In this document: positions 46,101-57,445 of the stretch, one piece after another
Position numbering within the stretch: the first letter of the stretch is position 1
Layout of the letters: the number at the start of each line of letters is the position of its first letter
Assembly (NCBI RefSeq): GCF_024713945.1
Contig: NC_134684.1
Location: 911,001-975,000, forward strand
Reading direction: 5' to 3'
Length of the DNA: 64,000 nucleotides
Source: Dermatophagoides farinae
Taxonomy: Eukaryota > Arthropoda > Arachnida > Sarcoptiformes > Pyroglyphidae
The notes under the pieces: model-generated
Told to the model about the DNA's origin: nothing
Seen by the model: the letters and a program-made list of their open reading frames with translations, nothing else
Database searches by the model: none
Made by a program: the position numbers and the translations under genes

Positions 46101-49100
46101 GTTTGATTTCAGATTCAGATTCAGATTCAGATTCATTCAAATTGTAATGTTGATGACCGAAACATGATTAAAACAACAAAATGACTGATTGAAATTTCGA
46201 TTGATTGAATTTTTCTGTTCTGTTCTGGTTTCATCATCATCATCAAAACCAAAAAAAAGAAGGAGTTTTTATGCCTGTCAGAAATGAAACTAAAAAATCA
46301 ATCAACACACACACACACACAGACACACATTTAGCTTTGATGATTTTCTTTCCACTTTTTTAAATGTTATCCAGAGATTCAATAATTATTCTTTGATCAC
46401 ACACACACACACACCTTGATCATCAACTTCTTTTTTTTTTGACTTCATTGCTGATTGGTTTTTTTTTCGTTTTCTTTTGTCTTGATCATAATCGACATTT
46501 TGTCTCTCTCTCTCTCTGTGTGTGTGTATATATATGAATTGATGATGATCATTAAAAAATAATCTAAGAATTTTTTTTTCTGTTGTTGTTATTGTTGTTA
46601 TTGACGGGTAAAATTCCAAAGTTTTTATATCAACAACGTTGAAAAATTACTTTTTTCTTCCACATTCTGTATACAGCACATATAATCATTAATACTGAAT
46701 GATGATGATGGTGGTGGTGGTGGTACTCATCGATTCCATTGAATAAAAAGTCACTGATATCTCTATCAGATTGGTTTTCATTTTACTTTATTTTTTTTTA
46801 TTCTATTTTTTTGGTTGCACTGCATTCATTTGATCACAATTTTACAGTAAACCTAAACGTTGTGATGTATGGGAATAAGTTGTTGAATCCATTAATCATT
46901 CAATAATATTCACCAAAAAAAAAAAAAAAAAAAAAAAATACATCAGACGATGAACATTTTTTTTTTGTTCGATACAATCGATTATTGCAATTCAATATAT
47001 ATGATGATACTGGATTCTTGGAATTCGAATTTTTGTTGTTGTAAACGAACGACACACAATATATAACCATTATTATTATTATTATACACTGAATTTTAGT
47101 TTCGATTAAAAGTTTTGTTTATGTTTTTGTTTGGTTATGTGACTTGATGATGATGATGATGATTGGCCATCATTGACTTGATTTTTATGTTTTGAATTCT
47201 ATTCATCCAATTCGGTTACGAACCATCTCAATAGATTGGATTGGATGTGATGAAAAACTGAAAACATGTGAAATGCATTTAACCAACGATAATAATTATG
47301 TTTAGATTAAATGTAATGAAAATAAACAAAAATCAAAATCAAAATGGCAAATGAGATTGACTCAACCACTTGACCATCACCACCACCACTACCATCACAT
47401 TATATGTCAGGTATGATCATGATGAACATGATATTTCAATTAGGATCACTGCTATTTTCTAGAGTTTTTTCTTGGATCTAAATCCAAAAAAAAAAACATT
47501 TTGTTTACGTTTATTATTCAAATTTGGACAAATTTTGTTTTATTTTTGTGCTTCTGATGTTGATTGTTGTTGATTTGTTATCGATTATTCGTGTTGTGTC
47601 AACAACAACAACAACAACAAAAAACACTGTCATCATTGTTGCTGATTTTCAATTCAAATCATCATCATCATCAAAGATATGATTGGAATGTTAAAATGTT
47701 TCTTTCATCACCAATTAGTAGCTTTTTGATGTCTGAAAATCGAATGTATATCGATGCCAAAAAAAATGACTATTAGTCACACCACAAAACAAAACTCATC
47801 GTTGTCACACATTCTCTCTGTATAGTAATCAAATCAAATTATATCACACACATACACACACACACGCACAAACTAATGGATAGAATCGTTATGGACATTC
47901 CAATCAAAGCAATCAATTAGCCCACATTGACATTGTTTCTATATGTGATCGAACAAAAATTAGAATCGACCAAGAACAAAAAAACCTAAAATCAACAACA
48001 TTCTCAATTCAATTACGACCCAAAAAAAAATGAATGAATGACCGATTTCTATCTATCTCATTGCACATCTGCTTGTTTGATTGTAACGAAAACCAAAAAA
48101 CAAAAAATTCTCCTAATCGTTCATCGATATCGATGATATTGATACCCGAAAAGAAAAAAAAATAAATATAAAAACTTCATGTCTATACACACACACACAC
48201 ACACACACACCAGCAAAAAAAATGAATTTGCATGAATTTTTTCTTCACTTCATGTTACGTACACAAGAATAGAAAAAAAAACTTTAGCAATATTTTAGAC
48301 ATGTAGAATATTCTATACATATATTTGTGTGTTTAGAATTCTTTTACTTTATTCTTTTTTTTGAGCACTTTCTCCACTATTCAAGGCTCATAAATTTCAA
48401 CACACACACACACACACATATTCACAACTTTCATATATGGCCAAAAAAAAAAAAAAAAAAAATAACGAGAGAATATCTTTATCATCTTATTGTTTTTTTT
48501 TTGTTCTCACTGACTATGGCTAGAAAATATTCTTTCTACTGATCATCATCATCATCATTGAATATTCTTGTTTGATATTTTTTCGATTCGATAAAAGTTT
48601 AGTTGTTAGTAAAATCAGATTCATTCAAATGAATGTGCCTGTCAGTGAAATGGTGTGTGTGTGTGTGTATGTGTGTATATATACCATATGAGTTTGTTTT
48701 CCCCTGTTTTGTTGTGAAATTTATTTGGATTTTTTTTCTATTCGATTCTGTTGATTTGATTTTTGATAGATTTTTTTGTTTGTTTCAAATAGGTTATTTT
48801 TTTCTGGATATTGTAACGCAGTGTGCATATAATAATAATAATATTCATTTCGATTCTGGATCAACATTCATTCATTTTTTTGCCGTGTAGGAAAATTGGA
48901 ATAAACAGAATCGTTTTTGGTGTGTTTTTTTTTGTTTAGTTTTAGTTTTACTATTCACACACACACACACACACATTTTGTTTCAAAATAGCAAAACACT
49001 TTTTCTCATCATCATCACTATTTCGACTTTATGACAATAATGATGATGATGATGACGTTTTTTTTTGTTCCAGTGATGAAATTTTCATCATTGAATGTGA

Positions 49101-49934
49101 AAAATTACCCATGAGAATTGAGAAAAAGAACGATGGTTAATCTCTTTTTATTCGATCAAGGGTAAATGCTTCGTTTTTGTTTTTGTTTTTTTGTTTTTTT
49201 TTTTGGGTTATGAACTTGTCACACACATAGTATGACTGAACGAGGTATATGACTGAGGTTGACAACATATCAGCTCATCATCAAGCATCAAGCATCAACA
49301 ACAATAAGCTAAAGTTTTTTTTTCTCTATTTTTGTTTCTAAAATCAGAAACAAACATCAAGAATAAACAACGAAAACGGATTCAGACACTCTTGAATTGT
49401 ATTTCTTTATTATAATTCTGGTTTTTATGACATAACATAAAACAGATGCAAATTTTTTTCTGGTTTTTTCTCCTGATATTCATTGTGTTGTTTCAATGAG
49501 AGAGAAAAAATTAATGTTGTTGTTGTTGTTGTTGTTGGCGGGGTGTGTGGAAGCAATAACAACAACAACAAAAAACAAAAAAAAACAAGAAATTCACAAA
49601 CAACATACACACAGAAAAGTAAAGTATTCTGGTTTTGAATTTTTATTGATTAAATTTTTTATTTTTTTTTGTTTTTCAGGAATTTAAAATCATCATAAAA
49701 AATTTGATTATAGAATGAAAAATCCTGTGATATATAATTTGTTATATTATATTCGTCAAGTAGTCAAAATAGTCGAATATAATGGAATCTGGATCTAACT
49801 GCCGCCCGTCCCTTGGCCACGATTTCGTTAATAATCAATGGAAATTCTTGTATGCCAATGAATGATGATGAAATTTTTAATTGATTAATCATTTAATCAA
49901 TCAAAATTGAAAAAAAAAATCCAATTGTGACAAT

Positions 49935-52900
49935 ATGACAAGATATAAAACTAAAATAGCATCATCATCACCACCACCAACAACAACGATGATGATGATT
50001 GGTGATGATGGTGGATCGAATAATGAATACGGATTTGAGCATAAAATGAATCATCACCATCGTAACCACCATCCTTATCAACAACAATTGTATCAATGTT
50101 CACCATTACCATCATCAACATCATCATCGCCATGTTATTATCATCCACCACCACAACCACCACTACCACTATCGCCAACAGCAACACATCCTTATGATCA
50201 TCAACAGCAACAAAAATTACATGATTATATTACATCATCATCATCAACGGATCTTCTACTGATTAAAGATGAAAATAAATCAATATCTCAATCAATGAAA
50301 CATTATCATCATCATCATCATCATAATCATTATAGATCATCATCATCATCATCATCAACGAATAATAATCAAATGTGGTGGACATTATTATTATGTTGTT
50401 GTCAAAGTCATCATCATCATAATCATCAACAACAACATTCAAAAAATCAATCAAAACGTTTGCTACCATTTCGTTTACCACGTCGTATGATTGCTAAAAT
50501 TTTTCAGGTAACCATTAGTTTCAAAAAAAAAAAATTTTTCACTATTCGGTAAAAAAAATGATGGAAAAATTCTTGGTAGTAGTAGAAACATTAGATGGAT
50601 AGAATTCTAATAGATGACGTTAATTTTTTTTTTCGTTTTTTTCTGACTGTGAATGTCTGACAATAATAATAATAATAATATTAGATCGATCGATCGATCA
50701 TCTTCATGGTGATGATACACACAATTTTCATATATCGAAATGTATTTCACATCATCATCATTTTTATATTCAATAAATTCAAGCTTCACCCTCGCAAACA
50801 CACACACACACGCACTCAGAGAAAAGCCGACCAAAAAAAAAAAAAAAAAAATGAAATTTCTTATTGTCTGTTTGTCTGTGTGTATGTTTTGTTATTGTGT
50901 AATGGACAACAACAAGAATAACAACAACAATTGGCACAGCTAAATACACCGTTGGGACCTTTTTTTCACGAATCAAACGAACGGAAAAAAATTCGTTCGT
51001 TTCAATTGAAAAAAAAATTTTTCAAAGCAATAAATATTCTCTCGTCTTTTTTTTTGTTTGACCATCATCAAGAATTGAATTCTTTTTTTCTCTCTCTCTC
51101 TCTTTGATCAAGAATTTCTCTTTCTCTCTCTCTGGAATTGAAAAGTTTTTTTTTCTCTTCAAGAAAATTCATTGAATTCAATTCTTTATCTGTCGTTTGT
51201 TCGGGTGTGTTTGTGTGTGTGTGGTATGATGTTCAATGGTATAATGTTAACGTCAATTTATTCTACATTAGAAAAAAGTGGATTTTTTCCGATGGACACT
51301 CGATGTTTGGGTTTGATTTTCGTGTTTGTGTGTATGTATGTCTCCAATGTTTGTATTTATGGCATATGGCTACCATCATCATGAATTTTTATATAAATCG
51401 ATCATTTGGGATGTTGTCATCAGAATGAAAAAAAAAGAGAAATGAATCATTATAAATGCATTTCACTTCTCTTTTTTTTTGTTTTGCTTGGCTATTAACC
51501 CTTTTTTTCATCTAAATCTCATCTTCCACCACCACCACCACCCCCTTCGCTACCAGCATTTTCAATGATTAAATTTGGAATTGAAATTATCCACTATCCT
51601 TTCTCTCTGCGTGTGTTTATTGTGCGTCCATTACTTCCTACTGTGCTGTGCTGTGCTGTGTTATACACAAAATCCATAAATTTCAATTTTAATTTTCGAG
51701 GAAAATAAATTTTCGAAAAAATTTTTTCATATGCCCATCATATTCAATGTGTGTGTGTTTTGAAATGAAAAATCATAACCAATTTTTTTTTCATTCAACG
51801 CTTGCGCAATTGTTGGCTTGTTCGATTGGTCAGTTTTTTTTTATTTCATTCATTCTTGGATACAAAATTTCAAATTTATAGCCAAAAGTAATCAAAAGTT
51901 TTGAACATTTCGAATTGATTTTTTTTTATTGAAATGGAAAAAAAAATCTTTTCATTACTTGAAAAATTATTATCTTGGGTACCATTTGGATCCATCCATT
52001 TGCCCACCAAATCAACACACAACTAACCGATTTTTATATTATATTCTTTTTACAATTCAAAGTCATCATCATCATCATCATCATCGCCGTAAATCGTCCA
52101 TTCGGTAATCACCGTCATGATGATTAGACTACCCACCGTATACCATTTTTTTTCAATCATTTTTATTCATTACCGCTGTTGTTGTTGTTGTTGTCTACTG
52201 TGTTGTTTATGATGATGGATATATTGTTTTTATTTTATCGCCCTCCCACACACACACACACACCAACACATCAACACCCACAACTAAAACAATTTGTTAG
52301 AATGGCTGATTCCATTTATTATTCATATTCATCATTATCATCTCATCATGTTGATTGTTGTTGTTGTTGTTGTTGTTGTTGTTCATAAATGTTGACAAAC
52401 TATTCTGCTTGAGGTTTACAAATTATATAATGATGATGATGGTGTCGGTGCATAATTTTTTTTTCTGAAAAAAGTTTTCATTTCATTTTTGTTGATTTTT
52501 ATTCGAATTTTTTGTGTATATATTCCTATTACGGTAGAAATAGTTGTCTATATTTCGTCAATTTATTTTCACAGTCAATTTTTATTTTATTTTATTTTAT
52601 TACTGTCGATTCAATTCAATTTCCAAACTTTCTTTATTGACAAGAAAATGTGATACATAAAGATACCACATTCCTGTAACAAACACACAGTATAACATTT
52701 ACATTTATATGTATTCGAATGTTTTTTTTTTTTTTTTTTGGAGAAAAGAGAAAAAAAAAGTTTTTTTTCTGTCCATTGTGATTCTTTTTTTTTTTTGTTG
52801 TTGTACCGGAAATGTGTATCACACGACAAAACTTTGGCTATTTTTTTTTTGATCTTATGTAAAGTATATATAATGATGTGTGTGTTGATTACTCTAATTT

Positions 52901-55299
52901 TTTTCTTCTTTTATCGTTTAGTTTATTTTTTTGGTAGTCTTAATTGCCACTGTGATCGTGAATATTTTATTCATAATCGATACAACAAATCGTTTAAGAA
53001 ATAATCAACAAACAATTTTTAGCCAAATTAATCCATTGGCTGGTAAGTTGTTATTGGTTTTTGTTTTCATTTTTGAATTTATTCGATGATTCAATAATTT
53101 TTTTTGTTGTCTTTGAAATCATTCACTTAGATGGTGGTGGTGCATCTGCGGATTCTTCAGCAACAAATTTTCTTTCATTCGATACATCCATTGTTGATGG
53201 ACAACAACGAACAAATTTTATTCCATATGATCAATCGAATAACAATATCGGTGACAATGATGATAAAGCCAATAAAGCTGGTCAGATAGCATCAAGACAT
53301 CTGGAATTGGAAATTTTATCCAGTCAATCTAGAGTTTATGTTATGGTTGATGGAACAACTGTAAGTTTTTATTGTTGATTTGTTTGCCATTACAATTATA
53401 ATGGTTTAATGTTGCTGATTTTTTTTAGATTCTAGATGATTCCGATGAAACAAAAGGCCGTGGAATTCATGTACTTGTATTACATCAATCAACTGGATCA
53501 ATTATGGCACAAAGATTATTCGATACATATTCACCACATGAAGATGAATCTATGTCTTTGTTTCTCAATCTAATTACCGATGGTCGAATAATTGTATTCG
53601 CCATCAAAGATGAAGGAACATTTCAAATGAAACAAGCTGCTCGTGATTTATTGAAACGAATGGGTTCCAAACGATCACATCAGATTGGATGGCGTGATAT
53701 GTGGTGTTTTGTTGTCCGTAAAAATACACAAGATGGTGATAAGAGCGAATCTTCATCGAATGTTTTTGGAGAAGCTTATGCTAAATCTCCTGATTTCAAT
53801 AGTTGGGCAGCACCAGTTATGCTACAAGCAACGGTACCATTGGTACCAAGCGATCAATCCGAATGTAAACAATGGTCCGATACGGAAGAAAATCGTCGGC
53901 GGCGATCATTCTGTTCACGTATTGAAGGATATGGTTCTGTTTGTAATTGTAATGATCCAGCTATGATTGATTTCTCTTCACTATCTCGGGTATCACATGA
54001 TGAAAAATCCGAATATGAACGTATATCACGTGTACCGGTATCGATAGTTGCATCGAATCGTCCACAATATCTTTATCGAATGTTACGTACACTGTTATCG
54101 GCACGTGGTTGTAATCCATCCATGATAACCATTTTTATTGACGGTTATTTCGAAGAACCATTAGAAGTGACTAAATTATTTGGACTTCGAGGTAAGAATG
54201 TTGAGTGATGATTTTTTTCAAAATGTTTGATTTCTTTCTTTACCTTTTAGGAATTCAACATACACCTATTGGTATTAAAAATGCTAGAATATCTCAACAT
54301 TATAAAGCTAGCTTAACGGCAACATTTAATCTTTTTCCTGATGCTGAATATGCGATTATTCTTGAAGAAGATCTCGATGTTTCACCAGATTTTTTTAGCT
54401 ATTTCGGTCAAACAATGCCATTGTTGGAACAAGATCCAAGTTTATATTGTGTATCTGCTTGGAATGATCAAGGTTATGAACACACCAGTCAGGATCCAAG
54501 CTTATTGTATCGAGTGGAAACTATGCCCGGTTTGGGATGGATATTGAGTCGTAAACTTTATAAAGATGAGCTTGAAACTAGATGGCCTACACCGGAAAAA
54601 CTTTGGGATTGGGATATGTGGATGCGATTACCAGATATACGCCATGATCGTGAATGTATCGTACCGGATGTTTCTCGTACATATCATTTCGGTTCTTCTG
54701 GTATCAACATGAATTCATATTTTCAAGATGTTTATTTCAAAAAACATGCCTTCAATACATTGCCATATGTTCGTATGCGAAATCTAGATAGGTAGGTTTT
54801 GCTTTTATTTTTGTTACTTAGATGATCTAATCCATTGAATTTATATATTTTATTAATTAGCCTAAAAAAAGATAATTATGAACGAATGATTGAAAAAATG
54901 ATAAAAGCAGCACGTCTAGTTGATCATTCAAAAGATCCATGTGAAAATGATTTTATACCATCATCATTATCATCATCATCATCATTAATAAATCTTTCTT
55001 GGAATGACACCGATTCATATGTAAATTCGGGCAATAATGCTGCTCATCATCAAACATATGTTATTTATATAAAACAAATGAATTCTAGAGATTTTCAAAC
55101 CTGGCTACATGTTGCAAAATGTTTTCGAATATGGGATCTAGATGCTCGTGGCTATCATAAATCAATGTGGCGTTTTTTCTGGCATCGACATCATGTTCTA
55201 GTGATTGGTGTACCACATTCACCATATTCACATCTGAAACCTGCAAATATTATGCCCATATCGGTCAATGATACAACACAAAATCCAATTATCAATTGA
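49935..55299 (+). CDS. POMGNT1: protein O-linked-mannose beta-1,2-N-acetylglucosaminyltransferase 1
   Basis: Six exons: 49935-50507, 52922-53042, 53131-53360, 53429-54191, 54251-54791, 54861-55299; all phases agree; 888 aa. Exon 1 (191 residues) is a His/Ser/Pro/Gln-rich cytosolic N-terminus; exon 2 starts with the type II anchor ([19 protein letters not shown], residues 192-210). The stem-domain segment [11 protein letters not shown] ... [14 protein letters not shown] and [10 protein letters not shown] matches human POMGNT1. The GT13 catalytic domain starts near [19 protein letters not shown]; the metal-binding EDLD is at 602-605, followed by [14 protein letters not shown] and [11 protein letters not shown]. 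It transfers GlcNAc in beta-1,2 linkage to O-mannose on alpha-dystroglycan-type proteins in the Golgi. Human POMGNT1 is 660 aa; nearly all the excess is the low-complexity N-terminus. Intron 1 is 2.4 kb; the others are 59-88 bp. Start chosen as the first ATG of the open frame. Confidence 0.94.
50508..52921 (+). other. POMGNT1 intron 1
   Basis: 2,414 bp, donor GTAACC and acceptor tcgtttag. It contains microsatellites ((TTG)n near 52178-52193 and 52354-52384, (ATC)n near 52063-52086, (CT)n near 51090-51103) and several F/V/C-rich spurious frames. No second gene is recognised inside it. Confidence 0.75.
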
Positions 55300-56194
55300 A
55301 TTTTCTACTGATTCACTCCACAATTTTTCACTCGAATCAGAAGTGTGATAATCCAATATTTATATACCCTTGATTCCTTTTTTTTCTCTCAAATTCTCTT
55401 GCTAAAAACGAAACGAAAGTCATCATCAGTCATGTTTTTACATTCAAATGTGTGTGATATATTCAACGGCGCCATTCAACAACAACAAAAAAAAGACAAT
55501 TCATTGATTCATAGAAGATACACAAGTTTTGTGCCAAACAGCAAAAAAAAAAAAAAAACAGTCAATACCGTCATTATAATCATCATCATCATATTTTTTT
55601 TGTTCATTTTTGGCCAATCTGTTTTTTTTGATATGTTTTTTTTTCACTCGATGTTATATCGTAGTTATGTTCTCGTTTCATTCCACTTTCACAATTGATT
55701 AGATCTTTATTATCTATATAATATGTATGTAATTTGTATTTTCATCATAATCTTAAATCAACAAAAAAAAAGACAACAAACAAATCTGTTTATTTCAGCG
55801 AAAAAACAAAAACAGATTTCCAACACTAGCTACGATCTAAATCACCCTTTTATTCTTCTTTTTTTTCGTTATTTAATCGATAAATTCATCAACATACCGA
55901 TGATTCGATGATGGAAAAAAATGCCTTCGTTATGCAATTGTTGTTATTATTTTATTTTTAATTTAATTTTAATAAATTTTCATTTTTAATTTTTTTTTTT
56001 TTTTTTGGAAATGAAAACGACTATTTTTACAAATTTAGATCTGAGGAGAGAGTTGTTATATTTGAAAAAAATATTTGTCAGGGAATTGTTATGATTTTCA
56101 TAAAATCATAATAATACCGGAAATGGAAATATTTTATCTCCTTTCTTTTTTTGTTATTAGAAATAAATTTCATAGAAATCATAATCATAATAAT
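55300..56194. other. POMGNT1 3' flank
   Basis: AT-rich sequence after the POMGNT1 stop, with an AATAAA at 55971-55976 that could end a UTR of about 670 nt. Short frames here are low-complexity. No gene is recognised. Confidence 0.5.
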
Positions 56195-56560
56195 CTAATA
56201 GTTTAGTATTGGTATGGTGGTTGTGATGAAATTTTTCCCATCGTTCCAGAAGAATTCCATCAATTCATTTCGTACGTGTTTCGTGATTGCACAGAAGAAT
56301 TTCTTGCGATATTCAAATGGCACACGAGAGTCGGCTGAATTTGCGAAATTCTGTGGCCGTCCTCTCTACTTCCTTGTAGCGAATAACGGGCTTCCTACTA
56401 TTTCGATAATGATGTTGTGTAGCAGGGCAACATGCTGACACAATTTTCTCAACATTTGCTGGCTCCATTGACAATGGAACAGCATTTAAACAGCGAAATT
56501 TTGACACCATTATTCCAAAGGCGCATTCAACTACGCTTCTTGTCAGGCTAAACGACAAAA
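56195..56560 (-). pseudogene. PIF/Harbinger (HARBI1-like) transposase relic, C-terminal part
   Basis: On the minus strand the frame at 56313-56558 reads SLTRSVVECAFGIMVSKFR then ENVEKIV-like NVEKIVSAC, the conserved C-terminal block of DDE_Tnp_4 transposases (typically SRARRVVENAFGIL ... PENVEKIV). The next conserved piece, ALLHNIII, is present but in another frame (about 56405-56432), so there is a frameshift in between. That second frame then meets an in-frame TAG at 56366-56368, continues with normal-looking sequence (VPFEYRKKFF, HVRNELMEFFWNDG) and stops at 56195-56197. Two lesions and a missing N-terminal catalytic part make this a dead fragment. No terminal inverted repeats were found. 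A host-domesticated gene with introns is less likely because of the stop. Confidence 0.72.
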
Positions 56561-57445
56561 AAAAGACTATTAGGTTTTAATCTTATGGAATTTAATTGGT
56601 ATAAAGAATGAAAAAATTGAAAACATTATTTCAATATTTGGAATCAATTCTGAAAAAAAATGGAGAAACAACTTACCTTTTTTTATGAAATTACAATTCA
56701 ACAAACAAAACAGAGTCAACATTGGAAAACACAAATAATCGAAAACATGGATTTCCACGTGGATATATATAATGTTTTATATTCGAATTTACATGTGGCT
56801 GTTATTTTTAACAATTCGAAAATAGAACTATATTACTCTCTTTTTATATCATTTTATGAAAATTAAAAAGATGAAATTATCATTTCTATCAATAGATGGC
56901 AATATCTACTCAAAAAAAAATTCTAATTAACATTAAAACGAAAATAGAACGATTTCAATCAATGTTTTTCTTTTTTTTTTTTTAATTCATCGAGAAGTAA
57001 TAATAATTCAAACAGATATTTTGATCATGACAATCACTGGTTAATGTAATTGATTTCTTTTATTTTATAGAAGAAAAAAAAATGACAATAGAGTCATAAT
57101 ATAATCATCATTTACAATGTAATATTTCAAGGTGTGTGTTTGTGGTGTGTGTATTGTGATGGCACATCATTGATGATTTATTGATTTTCATTCTGTCATC
57201 ATAATTATTTAGAGCTAAAGCTCGTTATTTTATATTAACGAAAGATTAATGTCATAAGCAATGAAATAAATACATGTGTGTATTATAAAGATGTATTATT
57301 GATTTTTTTCCCTATGTAGGTTTTTTTTAATAATGATAGAAAAAAAAATTGATTCTATTCACACATTTCCTCCCCCCCAAATGGTCAAATATTTTTTTTG
57401 CGTAATATAAATGTGTTTTCTAATAAGTCCCAGAAGAGTAATCAT
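56561..57445. other. spacer between transposase relic and GT43 gene
   Basis: AT-rich, with TAGATGGC at 56893-56900 and T-runs. Minus-strand AATAAA matches (TTTATT on plus) near 57059 and 57177 could serve the GT43 transcript. No coding sequence is recognised. Confidence 0.5.

Larger units (their letters stand above)
31977..49934. other. 18-kb gene-poor, microsatellite-rich region
   Basis: No supported gene. Main contents: (GT)n at 32028-32054; (ATG)n near 32586-32603; T/A runs at 36931-36954, 37111-37132 and 39127-39151; (CT)n at 37186-37214; (CT)31 at 37323-37384; (GT)n near 38611-38632 and 39849-39875; (AAC)n near 39676-39710; and (GCA)/(GCT)n short tracts near 33700, 33810, 40050, 40808 and 45115. 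The 21-bp hairpin at 38195-38245 and coding-like islands near 39900 and 43067 are noted separately. A possible acceptor at 49678 (tttttcag) may start the 5' UTR exon of the POMGNT1 gene. Confidence 0.5.
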
